DNA of 64,000 nucleotides from positions 868,001 to 932,000 of the forward strand of contig CP054180.1 in assembly GCA_015709635.1 (NCBI GenBank), in the 5' to 3' direction. Positions 50,132 to 59,406 of this stretch are shown in pieces. Origin of the DNA: Gammaproteobacteria bacterium (GTDB taxonomy: Bacteria; Pseudomonadota; Gammaproteobacteria; Burkholderiales; Nitrosomonadaceae). The position numbers and the translations under genes are program-made. The notes under the pieces were generated by a model. The model searched no databases. It worked only from the letters and a program-made list of their open reading frames with translations, and was not told the origin of the DNA. Positions within the stretch are counted from its first letter, which is position 1; each line of letters starts with the position of its first letter.

Positions 50132-51693
50132 AAGCACTGCTGCCGTCCGTCGATCCGCTGCGGCTGCTGGTATTCATCCTGATGCTGCTGCCGCTGCTGG
50201 CATTGCTCGGGCTGGGCGTGTTGTGGTTGTGGCAGAGCGGGAATTTGCAGTATTGGCTGGTTGCCTTGGTGATATGCGGCGGTCTGGGATACGGCTTGCA
50301 AGTTTGGCTGGTGCGGCGGGAACGGCAATTGCTCAGGGATTCGGCCACCGAGCCTAATCCGGAGTGGCCGCCCAGCGCGGAAAAAGTGTGGCGGGAAGTG
50401 GAAGCGCTGGCGCAGACGTGCAACCCGGAGGATTGGCCGATCGAGGAGGGCGATTGGGTGCTGGCGCTGGGGCAGAAAACGATGGAAACGGTCGCGCATT
50501 GTTATTACCCGGATGTCGAAAAACCGCTGCTGGAGCTCACCATACCGCACACCTTGCTGATTATCGAACGGGCGAGCCGCGATCTGCGCCAGGATGTCGC
50601 GGAAAAAATACCGTTCAGCAACCGCCTGACCATCGGCGACCTGTTCCGCCTGCAACGCTGGAAAGAAAAAGCCGAACGGGTGGTCAACATATACCGTGCC
50701 GGCAGTCTGCTCATCAATCCGGTCAATGCGTTGCTCAGTGAAGCCTGGCGGCATCTACGCGCGCGTAGTTTTGACCAGGCCGGGGACGAGTTGCACCGCT
50801 GGTTTTTGCGCGCCTATGTGTGCAAGGTCGGTTACTACGCGATCGATTTGTATAGCGGCCGTCTGCCGCTGGTGGAGGAAGAATCCGTCACTGCGCCGAC
50901 GCCGCTATCGCAAACAGACCTCGGACAGATCGAGCAGACAACGAAAGTGGCTGCCGAACCGTTGCGCATTTTGGTGCTGGGTCGGACGAATTCGGGTAAG
51001 TCCAGTCTGATCAATGCGTTGTTCGGTGCGGTTACGGCGCCTGCCGATGTGCTGCCGGATACGACGCAAGCGCTTACGCCGTTTGTTTTAGCGCGTGAGG
51101 GGCTGACACAAGCGCTGATTTCCGATAGCCCCGGCTGTGACAGTGCGTTGTTTGATCATCAGCGCATGCTGGCGGCGGCGGAAAACGCCGATCTGATTTT
51201 GTGGGTGACGCCGGCCAACCGGCCGGACCGGCAGGTTGAGCGCGATTGTCTGGATACACTGCGCGCCGCTCAGGCTTCGCGTACAGACCGGCGTGCGCCG
51301 CCGCTGCTGATTGCGGCGAGTTTTATCGACCGTTTGCGGCCGGTCAATGAATGGCAACCGCCGTACAACCTGACGGATGCGCTGAATAGTAAGGCGGCCA
51401 ATATCAATGCCGCGGTGCGCGCGATTGCAGCCGATCTGGCCGTGCCGGTTGAGCAAGTAATTCCCGTCTGTCTGCTCGCGGGCAACGTTTACAATGTCGA
51501 CGATACCTTGTGGGCGGCGATCCTGAATCATCAGGACGAAGCGTTGCGCGTGCGCTTGATGCGTTGCCTGGATGCCAGAAAGCGTGCCGAGGATTGGGTG
51601 TTGCTGCGGCGGCAGATGGCCGGTGCCGGCCGGTTTGTGCGCGATTTGCCCGGAAATATTGGGAAAGCGTACCGGGCGTTAGGGAAGTGCTGA
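50128..51693 (+). CDS. Membrane-anchored GTPase, partner of the preceding GTPase
   Basis: This is a 521-residue protein. Two N-terminal helices (LLVFILMLLPLLALLGLGVL and WLVALVICGGLGYGLQVWL, residues 10-55) anchor it. A helical region of about 200 residues follows, with LTIPHTLLIIERASRDLRQD. The GTPase domain has P-loop GRTNSGKSSLINALFG near residue 285 and DSPGCDS as G3. The ATG overlaps the upstream stop, so both GTPases are coupled in translation and may pair. The last four residues and the TGA stop come from repeat B copy 2, which begins at 51679; the original C-terminus has therefore probably been replaced. Confidence 0.87.
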   Translation: MKALLPSVDPLRLLVFILMLLPLLALLGLGVLWLWQSGNLQYWLVALVICGGLGYGLQVWLVRRERQLLRDSATEPNPEWPPSAEKVWREVEALAQTCNPEDWPIEEGDWVLALGQKTMETVAHCYYPDVEKPLLELTIPHTLLIIERASRDLRQDVAEKIPFSNRLTIGDLFRLQRWKEKAERVVNIYRAGSLLINPVNALLSEAWRHLRARSFDQAGDELHRWFLRAYVCKVGYYAIDLYSGRLPLVEEESVTAPTPLSQTDLGQIEQTTKVAAEPLRILVLGRTNSGKSSLINALFGAVTAPADVLPDTTQALTPFVLAREGLTQALISDSPGCDSALFDHQRMLAAAENADLILWVTPANRPDRQVERDCLDTLRAAQASRTDRRAPPLLIAASFIDRLRPVNEWQPPYNLTDALNSKAANINAAVRAIAADLAVPVEQVIPVCLLAGNVYNVDDTLWAAILNHQDEALRVRLMRCLDARKRAEDWVLLRRQMAGAGRFVRDLPGNIGKAYRALGKC

Positions 51694-51828
51694 TTAATTC
51701 GGCGAACGAGATGAAGCACGAAGCGCACGGAACACAGCAACCGGGACATATCAACAAGATAGGTGAGGGAGCGAGTACCGCGCAACGAAGTGATTCGCTC
51801 GTATAGTCAATTAATCAGCATTTCCTTT
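51679..51828. repeat. 150-base inverted-repeat element (family B), copy 2
   Basis: It has the same length and about 93% identity (counted by eye) to copy 1 at 26643-26792, including the interior. The ends read GGGAAGTGCTGATTAATT at left and the matching complement at right. Relative to copy 1, changes in the left arm (C to T) are mirrored in the right arm (G to A), so pairing is kept. It provides the stop codon of the GTPase gene and lies 17 bases before the DUF3750 gene. Confidence 0.87.
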
Positions 51829-51845
51829 GTGGAACGGGGATAGCA

Positions 51846-52607
51846 ATGAAGCGTGTTTTAATCGTCAGTATTCTGTTGCTGGTTTTGGGTGTGACCGCGA
51901 TGATGGTCATGCCGGATCGGGCGCGGGCGCAAAACTGGTGGAGTGCGAGCCGCGAGCCGGCCGGTTTGGCGCCCGATCCCGCCACAACACCGGAAGCGGT
52001 TGTACAGGTTTATGGCGCACGGGCATTCAGTTGGCGCGGTTATTTTGCGATTCACACCTGGATTGCGGTGAAACCGGCTGCAGCACAGTCGTATACGATT
52101 TACGAAGTGATCGGCTGGTTGCAGCGCCGCAAGCTGCCGGTGTTGGTGATTTATGACAATGCGCCGGACCGGCGCTGGTACGGCAACATGCCGGAGATAC
52201 TGCTGGAGAAACGCGGCGCGGAAGCGGATGGGCTCATTGAGAAAATCGATGAAGCCGCGCGCAAGTATCCTTACGCAAAAGATTACACGATCTGGCCGGG
52301 ACCGAATTCCAATACCTTCACCGCCTGGGTTTCCCGTTCCGTTCCCGAACTGCAACTGGATTTGCCGCCGACTGCGATCGGCAAGGATTATCTGGGCTAC
52401 CGGCTGATTTCGCAAGCGCCGAGCGGCAGCGGTTTGCAGATTTCCTTGTTCGGGTTGATGGGCATGCTGGTCAGCGCGGTGGAGGGTATCGAATTCAATC
52501 TGCTGGGATTGTCGTTCGGTGTCGATTGGGATCCACTCGCGCTCAAATTGCCGCTGGTCGGGCGCAAGGAGCTGGATTTTCTGTCTCAACCTGTAGTTGA
52601 AAATTGA
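51846..52607 (+). CDS. DUF3750 family exported protein
   Basis: This is a 253-residue protein. Signal peptide or anchor at residues 1-28 (MKRVLIVSILLLVLGVTAMM, Ala-rich cleavage region RARA). The mature part has VVQVYGARAFSWRGYFAIHT, WYGNMPEILLEKRG and the conserved KDYTIWPGPNSNTFTAW, the DUF3750 signature. Function of the family is unknown; the fold recalls lipoprotein or Tagaturonate-unrelated envelope proteins and nothing more can be said. It lies 17 bases after repeat B copy 2 on the same strand as the GTPases, so it may be the last member of that cluster. Confidence 0.83.
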   Translation: MKRVLIVSILLLVLGVTAMMVMPDRARAQNWWSASREPAGLAPDPATTPEAVVQVYGARAFSWRGYFAIHTWIAVKPAAAQSYTIYEVIGWLQRRKLPVLVIYDNAPDRRWYGNMPEILLEKRGAEADGLIEKIDEAARKYPYAKDYTIWPGPNSNTFTAWVSRSVPELQLDLPPTAIGKDYLGYRLISQAPSGSGLQISLFGLMGMLVSAVEGIEFNLLGLSFGVDWDPLALKLPLVGRKELDFLSQPVVEN

Positions 52608-52620
52608 TTCCGATCATTCA

Positions 52621-52641
52621 ATTGATAATTATTCTTATTCG
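52621..52641 (+). promoter_or_regulatory. Fur-box-like operator upstream of the ferric-iron importer
   Basis: ATTGATAATTATTCTTATTCG begins with the 13 bases ATTGATAATTATT also found at the tonB site (11881). It lies 80 bases before the start of the iron-binding protein gene, in promoter range. Fur-mediated iron repression is inferred. Confidence 0.7.
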
Positions 52642-52700
52642 TACTATAGTAACTGCCAATTGTTAATCCGATTGATGCACGTTTTCCTGGAAGTATTTTC

Positions 52701-53714
52701 ATGTTGAAATCAAATCTAAGCCGTTTCCCTACTGCTGTTTTTCTTCTTTTTTCTTTGTTGATCATAAAGCCGGTACATGCCGAGGAAGTCGTGGTTTATT
52801 CCGCGCGTATCGAACAGCTTATCAAGCCGATGTTCGATGCGTTTACCAAGGAAACCGGAATCAAAGTCAAATACGTCACGGATAATGAAGGCGCATTGCT
52901 CGCCCGGCTCGAGGCGGAAGGAAAAAATACCCCGGCCGATATGCTGATTACGGCGGATGCCGGTAATCTTTGGGCGGCTGCGCAGGCGGGGTTGTTGCAG
53001 CCGATTAAATCCGCCGTGCTGGAAAGTAACATTCCGGCGCATTTGCGCGACCCGGCTAATGAATGGTTCGGTTTGTCGATCCGTGCGCGGACGCTGATTT
53101 ACAACACCAAGAAAGTGAAGCCGGAAGAATTGTCGACGTATGAGGATCTGGCCGATCCTAAATGGAATAAACGTTTGTGTTTGCGGACATCGAAGAAAGT
53201 CTACAACCAATCGCTGGTGGCGATGATGATCGCCGAGCACGGCGAAGCCGAAGCCGAAAAAATTGTTAAAGGTTGGGTGGCCAATCTGGCCGTCGATCCT
53301 TTATCGGACGATACGCGCGCACTGGAATTCGTCGCTGCCGGTAAGTGCGACGTGACTTTGGTCAACACTTATTACTTTGGCCGCTTGATGAAGAAAGATC
53401 CGAATCTGCCGCTAGCGATTTTCTGGCCGAATCAGAATACCAGTGGCGTGCATGTCAATATTTCCGGTGCCGGTGTGACGCGCCATGCCCGTCATGAGCA
53501 AGCCGCCGTCAAGCTGCTGGAATTTTTGTCGTCCGACAAAGCGCAAAATCTTTTTGCTGACGTCAACATGGAATATCCGGTCAATCCGAAAATTGCAGTC
53601 GATCCGTTTGTTGCTGCCTGGGGCGGTTTCAAACAAAACCCGATCAATCTGGTAAAAGCCGGCGAGTTGCAAACAACCGCCGTCAAACTGATGGATCGTG
53701 CGGGTTATCAGTAA
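52701..53714 (+). CDS. fbpA: Ferric-iron ABC transporter, periplasmic binding protein
   Basis: This is a 337-residue precursor with a signal peptide (TAVFLLFSLLIIKPVHA, cleavage near residue 28). The mature part starts EEVVVYSARIEQLIKPMFDA and carries the iron-coordinating adjacent tyrosines Tyr224-Tyr225 in VNTYYFGRL, with GVTRHARHEQAAVKLLEFL near the end. It belongs to the FbpA/FutA/AfuA group that binds Fe3+ directly, without a siderophore. It is first gene of an importer operon, followed by a 12-base hairpin that could lower expression of the permease and ATPase genes. Confidence 0.93.
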   Translation: MLKSNLSRFPTAVFLLFSLLIIKPVHAEEVVVYSARIEQLIKPMFDAFTKETGIKVKYVTDNEGALLARLEAEGKNTPADMLITADAGNLWAAAQAGLLQPIKSAVLESNIPAHLRDPANEWFGLSIRARTLIYNTKKVKPEELSTYEDLADPKWNKRLCLRTSKKVYNQSLVAMMIAEHGEAEAEKIVKGWVANLAVDPLSDDTRALEFVAAGKCDVTLVNTYYFGRLMKKDPNLPLAIFWPNQNTSGVHVNISGAGVTRHARHEQAAVKLLEFLSSDKAQNLFADVNMEYPVNPKIAVDPFVAAWGGFKQNPINLVKAGELQTTAVKLMDRAGYQ

Positions 53715-53743
53715 AAAGGCGCAGCAAATACCAAGATTAAGGC

Positions 53744-53780
53744 GGCGAAAGAAGCGATAGAAAACATAGCTTCTTTCGCC
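53744..53780 (+). terminator. Hairpin between the binding-protein and permease genes
   Basis: GGCGAAAGAAGC (53744-53755) and its exact complement GCTTCTTTCGCC (53769-53780) form a 12-base stem with a 13-base loop, followed by ATTTTCC. It lies 30 bases after the fbpA stop and 31 before fbpB. In such operons an intercistronic hairpin acts as a partial terminator or protects the upstream mRNA, giving surplus binding protein. Confidence 0.7.
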
Positions 53781-53811
53781 ATTTTCCATTCTGTCTCTTC
53801 ACCAACCGGTC

Positions 53812-55413
53812 ATGGCCATTTGGCGCTCAGTTCCCTTTATCGCCGCTGCATTGGTACTGGCGCCCGTCGGCGTGATCGTTTCTTCTTTTTTCGCGCCGGT
53901 CAGCGATGTCTGGCAGCATCTGCTTGAGACGACACTGCCGCTGTTGCTGGTCAATACATTCTGGCTGGCATTGGGAGTTGTTGCCGGCACCGCGTTATTG
54001 GGGATTAGTCTGGCGTGGATCACCGCAGTTTATGAATTTCCCGGGCGGCGTTTTTTTTCTTGGGCGTTGCTGTTGCCGATGGCAATGCCTGCGTATGTGA
54101 CGGCGTTTGTCGCACTGGGCTTGTTCGATTTTACCGGTCCGGTACAAACGGCGTTGCGCGCTTGGCTGGATTCCGATTTATCCTGGTTTCCCGATATTCG
54201 CGGCAGAATGGGGGTGGTTGCGGTCATGATGCTGGCTTTTTATCCTTATGTGTATTTGCTGGCGCGCAATGCTTTTTTGAGTCAAGGTAAACGTTCACTG
54301 GAAGTGGCGCAATCGCTCGGTTTCAATCGCAGGCAAGGGTTCTTTAAAGTGGTGCTGCCGATGGCGCGCCCCTGGATAGCCGGTGGCATCATGCTGGTGC
54401 TGATGGAAACATTGGCGGATTTCGGCACCGTGGCGGTTTTTAATTACAACACCTTCACGACGGCGATTTACAAGGCATGGTTCAGCATGTTTTCACTGCC
54501 GGCAGCTTCTCAACTGGCTTCTTTGTTGATCATGATCGTTTTTGCCGTGATTGTGGTGGAGCAACAGCTGCGGTTGCGCATGCGCTACGCGGAAAATAAA
54601 AGGACCGAGCGGGCGCAGCGCATTCGCCTGACGGGATGGCGCAATTGGCTGGTGGCCGGCTTTGTGCTGAGTGTACTGTTTCTGGCATTTTTATTACCGA
54701 TGCTGCAATTGTGCCGCTGGGCCGTGCAATCGTTTGCGCAAGACTTCGACCTCACGCGCTACCTCGAATTTCTCTGGCATTCTCTGACATTATCCGGCCT
54801 GGCGGCTTTATTGATCTGCCTGGTAGTCATCGCGATGGTGTATGCGGCGCGGCGTTATCCCAGCCCAGCCGCGCGTTTTGCCGTGCGTATCGCCACCATC
54901 GGTTACGCATTGCCCGGTACGGTTCTAGCGATTGGCGTGTACGTGCCGCTGGTGTGGCTGGATGGACGGCTGAGCGAATGGTTGGCAGGCTGGCTGCAAG
55001 TCGAAACAGGCCCATTGATACAGGGCACGTTGATGATCATGTTGATTGCTTATTTGATCCGCTTCATGGCGGTGAGTCATTACCCGATTGACGGCGCTAT
55101 GCAACGGATTACTCCCAGTATTGATGAAGCGGCGATGAGTTTGGGGGTGCACGGCGGGATGATGATCCGGAAAGTACATATCCCGATACTGAAACCGGGA
55201 ATTTTTACGGCTGCAACTTTGGTGTTTGTCGATGTCATGAAAGAGATGCCTATTACACTGATGACGCGTCCATTCGGCTGGGATACACTGGCTGTGCGGA
55301 TTTATGAAATGACTTCGGAAGGGCAATGGGAGCAAGCCGCTTTGCCGGCTGTCACGCTGGTGCTCGCGGGATTGATTCCGATTTTTTTGTTTATGCGTCA
55401 AACTGAGAAGTAA
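53812..55413 (+). CDS. fbpB: Ferric-iron ABC transporter permease
   Basis: This is a 533-residue inner-membrane protein with about 12 helices in two homologous halves, each with an EAA-type loop (LEVAQSLGFNRRQGFFKVVL in the first, IDEAAMSLGVHGGMMIRKVH in the second) where the ATPase docks. This fused ThiP/FbpB layout is typical of Fe3+ importers. It is preceded by a weak ribosome-binding site and the intercistronic hairpin, and followed after 4 bases by the ATPase gene. Confidence 0.93.
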   Translation: MAIWRSVPFIAAALVLAPVGVIVSSFFAPVSDVWQHLLETTLPLLLVNTFWLALGVVAGTALLGISLAWITAVYEFPGRRFFSWALLLPMAMPAYVTAFVALGLFDFTGPVQTALRAWLDSDLSWFPDIRGRMGVVAVMMLAFYPYVYLLARNAFLSQGKRSLEVAQSLGFNRRQGFFKVVLPMARPWIAGGIMLVLMETLADFGTVAVFNYNTFTTAIYKAWFSMFSLPAASQLASLLIMIVFAVIVVEQQLRLRMRYAENKRTERAQRIRLTGWRNWLVAGFVLSVLFLAFLLPMLQLCRWAVQSFAQDFDLTRYLEFLWHSLTLSGLAALLICLVVIAMVYAARRYPSPAARFAVRIATIGYALPGTVLAIGVYVPLVWLDGRLSEWLAGWLQVETGPLIQGTLMIMLIAYLIRFMAVSHYPIDGAMQRITPSIDEAAMSLGVHGGMMIRKVHIPILKPGIFTAATLVFVDVMKEMPITLMTRPFGWDTLAVRIYEMTSEGQWEQAALPAVTLVLAGLIPIFLFMRQTEK

Positions 55414-55417
55414 ATAA

Positions 55418-56473
<1,056 letters not shown>

Positions 56474-56696
56474 TGGCGCACTTTTGTATCCGGTCGGTGT
56501 AACACTTTTATCGACTTACTTTTTCTGATTGCTATTTTAAGCGGGAAGCCACTTCCCTTTTGATTATTTTTTCTATAGCATAACCATTCAGTTTTATACC
56601 ACTCTTTTACAGCTTTATTCCATCAATCTGGTAAACCGGTCTTTGAGATAATAAGGTTTACTGTTCTTAATACTGAATAATTTGAATGAGGATTAT

Positions 56697-57023
56697 ATGA
56701 GTCAGCATATTCATTACGTTACTGATGCAAATTTTGATGCGGAAGTTCTGCAGTCAACAACGCCTGTCCTGGTCGATTACTGGGCGGAATGGTGTGGTCC
56801 GTGCAAGATGATAGCGCCGATACTCGACGAAATTGCGAGCGAATATGGTGAGCGTCTTAAAGTGGCGAAGCTGAACATCGATGAGAATCAGATAACACCG
56901 CCTAAATACGGCATTCGCGGTATTCCGACATTAATGTTATTTAAAAATGGGAATATTGAAGCGACTAAAGTCGGAGCTTTGTCGAAGTCACAGTTGACAG
57001 CCTTTATTGACAGCCATATTTAA
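56697..57023 (+). CDS. trxA: Thioredoxin
   Basis: This is a 108-residue protein from the ATG at 56697, placed after TGAGGA; a TTG 15 bases upstream is a poorer choice. The active site is WCGPC at residues 32-36, with the cis-proline loop IRGIPTLMLF. It reduces disulfides in the cytoplasm, for instance in ribonucleotide reductase. It precedes rho by 146 bases, the common order trxA-rho in proteobacteria. Confidence 0.97.
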   Translation: MSQHIHYVTDANFDAEVLQSTTPVLVDYWAEWCGPCKMIAPILDEIASEYGERLKVAKLNIDENQITPPKYGIRGIPTLMLFKNGNIEATKVGALSKSQLTAFIDSHI

Positions 57024-57169
57024 ACCCGCTAGTCTAATACACATAATAAATTTGTGGACTAAGTGAGCGGTAAAAGCCCACAACCGTATATTTAATAATC
57101 CCATCCGTAACAACTTTCCTTCCAGCATCATTATCTTTCACCCGAGTATTATTTTTTCGCGAGCTTTAC

Positions 57170-58429
57170 ATGCGCTTATCTGATTTAAAAAACCTGCACG
57201 TCACTGAATTAGTAAAAATGGCTGTCGAAAACGAAATCGATGGCGCTAACCGAATGCGGAAACAAGATTTGATTTTTGCATTGCTTAAGAATCAGGCGCG
57301 CAAGGGTGAAAATATTTACGGTCACGGTACGCTGGAAGTGTTGCAAGACGGTTTCGGATTTTTGCGTTCTCCTGATACTTCTTATCTGGCCGGGCCGGAT
57401 GATATCTATATATCACCTAGCCAGATCCGGCGCTTTAATTTGCATACCGGTGATTCGATTGATGGCGAGATTCGGCCGCCGAAGGATGGGGAACGTTATT
57501 TCGCGCTGGTGAAAGTTGATAAAGTCAATAACGAGCCGCCGGAAAATTCCAAGCAGAAAATTTTGTTTGAAAATCTGACCCCATTGTTTCCCGATGAGCG
57601 ACTCGTGCTCGAACGCGATATCAAAGCCGAAGAAAACATTACCAGCCGTATCATCGATCTGATCGCCCCGATCGGTAAAGGTCAGCGCGGTTTGCTGGTG
57701 GCCAGTCCCAAATCCGGTAAAACCGTCATGCTGCAACATATCGCGCATGCGATTGCGGCTAATTATCCGGATGTGATTTTGATGGTGTTGCTGATCGATG
57801 AACGGCCGGAAGAGGTGACGGAGATGATTCGTTCAGTCAGAGGGGAGGTGATTTCTTCCACTTTCGACGAAGCCGCCACACGGCATGTTCAAGTAGCTGA
57901 AATGGTCATTGAGAAAGCGAAACGCCTCGTCGAGCATAAAAAGGATGTGGTAATCCTGCTTGATTCGATCACCCGGCTGGCGCGCGCTTATAACGCTGTG
58001 GTGCCCGCTTCGGGTAAGGTATTGACCGGTGGTGTAGATGCCAGCGCATTACAACGGCCCAAACGCTTCTTCGGTGCGGCGCGCAATATCGAAGAGGGCG
58101 GATCGCTGACCATTATTGCGACCGCGTTGATCGATACCGGATCACGCATGGACGATGTGATTTATGAAGAATTCAAGGGCACCGGCAATATGGAAATCCA
58201 TCTTGACCGGAAAATGGCGGAGAAAAGGATATATCCAGCGATCAATGTGAACCGATCAGGAACTCGACGGGAAGAATTACTGATTTCACCCGATGTGCTG
58301 CAAAAAATCTGGGTACTGCGCAAATTGTTGCATCCCATGGATGATATGGATGCGATGGCATTCTTACTTGATAAAATTAAGGCAACCAAGAATAATTCCG
58401 ACTTTTTTGATTCTATGCGGCGGGTCTAG
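57170..58429 (+). CDS. rho: Transcription termination factor Rho
   Basis: This is a 419-residue hexameric RNA-dependent ATPase that terminates transcription. The N-terminal helical domain begins MRLSDLKNLHVTELVKMAVE; the RNA-binding cold-shock fold has LQDGFGFLRSPDTSYLAG near residue 57; the motor has Walker A VASPKSGKTVML near residue 178, Walker B DVVILLDSITRLARAYN and the Q- and R-loop region (VLTGGVDASALQRPKRFFGA). Length equals that of E. coli Rho. Monocistronic, with possible read-through from trxA. Confidence 0.98.
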   Translation: MRLSDLKNLHVTELVKMAVENEIDGANRMRKQDLIFALLKNQARKGENIYGHGTLEVLQDGFGFLRSPDTSYLAGPDDIYISPSQIRRFNLHTGDSIDGEIRPPKDGERYFALVKVDKVNNEPPENSKQKILFENLTPLFPDERLVLERDIKAEENITSRIIDLIAPIGKGQRGLLVASPKSGKTVMLQHIAHAIAANYPDVILMVLLIDERPEEVTEMIRSVRGEVISSTFDEAATRHVQVAEMVIEKAKRLVEHKKDVVILLDSITRLARAYNAVVPASGKVLTGGVDASALQRPKRFFGAARNIEEGGSLTIIATALIDTGSRMDDVIYEEFKGTGNMEIHLDRKMAEKRIYPAINVNRSGTRREELLISPDVLQKIWVLRKLLHPMDDMDAMAFLLDKIKATKNNSDFFDSMRRV

Positions 58430-58535
58430 ATAAAATTTTCCCAGTTGCACCAATACGCACATTAAAGGATAATACACCGCTTTTTAATCTTCCCCATTGT
58501 TCTCATTGGGATTGAAATAAACAAGGATATTGGCA

Positions 58536-58748
58536 ATGAAAGCAGACATTCATCCGGATTATCAGGAAATCACCGTGACTTGCAGTTGCGGCAGTGTTTT
58601 TAAAACCCGTTCTACTATGAACAAGCCCTTGAATATTGAGGTTTGTTCTCAGTGTCATCCGTTTTACACTGGAAAGCATAAGATTGTGGATACCGCTGGT
58701 CGGGTTGAGAAATTCCGCCAAAAATACAGTAAGCAAATACGCAAATAA
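58536..58748 (+). CDS. rpmE: 50S ribosomal protein L31 (zinc-binding form)
   Basis: This is a 70-residue protein; AAGGA lies 9 bases before the ATG at 58536 (a TTG six bases earlier is not favoured). Cys16, Cys18, Cys37 and Cys40 (CSCGS and CSQC) form the zinc site, so this is the zinc-dependent paralogue rather than the zinc-free type B. L31 bridges the two ribosomal subunits. It sits 106 bases after rho. Confidence 0.96.
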   Translation: MKADIHPDYQEITVTCSCGSVFKTRSTMNKPLNIEVCSQCHPFYTGKHKIVDTAGRVEKFRQKYSKQIRK

Positions 58749-58825
58749 TTACCCGAGTAATTGCAAAATTGCATTCGCATCCTGGCGACAGGATTCGGTA
58801 TGTTCTGATGACTGGTCGTTTCTCT

Positions 58826-59146
58826 TTAATAGTGAATGGCGAGCCAGATAGTCTCGGTATCGGGATCTGTCCACGCAACTTTGTGTTTCTTGTGCGCAGG
58901 TATAGTAATAAAATCTCCCTCAAAAAGTTGTACTGACGTTTGATCTTCAAAAGACAGTACAGCTTTACCTTTTAATATCATAACCCACTCGTTTTTTTCC
59001 TGATCATACCAGCCGCCGGATTCTGGCGATCTTTGTCCTTTTGAAATAATTCTCTCGATCTTTACTGCTTCGTTCTTCGTCAGTAACTCAAAGAATTCCT
59101 GATTCAGGTTTTTGGGAATTTCTGCGTAAATGTTTCGTAATTTCAT
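58826..59146 (-). CDS. Small cupin-domain protein
   Basis: This is a 106-residue single-domain cupin. The first cupin motif is reduced (SPESGGWYDQEKNEWVMILK), the second is clear (LFEGDFITIPAHKKHKVAWT), giving possible metal ligands His, Glu and His. Cupins of this size serve as isomerases, dioxygenases or sensors, and the substrate here is unknown. It converges on rpmE (77 bases) and diverges from the large signalling gene at 59407 (260 bases between starts, AT-rich, no further feature seen). Confidence 0.85.
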   Translation of the reverse strand: MKLRNIYAEIPKNLNQEFFELLTKNEAVKIERIISKGQRSPESGGWYDQEKNEWVMILKGKAVLSFEDQTSVQLFEGDFITIPAHKKHKVAWTDPDTETIWLAIHY

Positions 59147-59406
59147 GTTGAATTAATGAGTTTGCCGGATTTCTCATTGTATAAAAATTCCTATTCTGAA
59201 AACAGGAACTAAAAAAATTTCCAATTGCAAATGATTTTTATGCGACTGCAATGTTGTGGTGAAAAGCTCGTTTGAAATAATCATCGCTTAAAAATAAGCG
59301 ACCCATTTTTGCTGTTGTAATCATAAAGTTGAAAAAATTCCATAAAACTATGCTATAAACATCAATCGGAAATTTTCTGTTAACTTCATGGAATCAGAGG
59401 CTTCTT

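Noticed and set aside
44485..51693. Extracellular contractile injection system
   Set aside because: No sheath, tube, baseplate or AAA chaperone gene is visible in or near the cluster.
51510..51806. A 98-codon forward frame running through repeat B copy 2
   Set aside because: It starts inside the GTPase gene in another frame; its second half is only the translation of the repeat.
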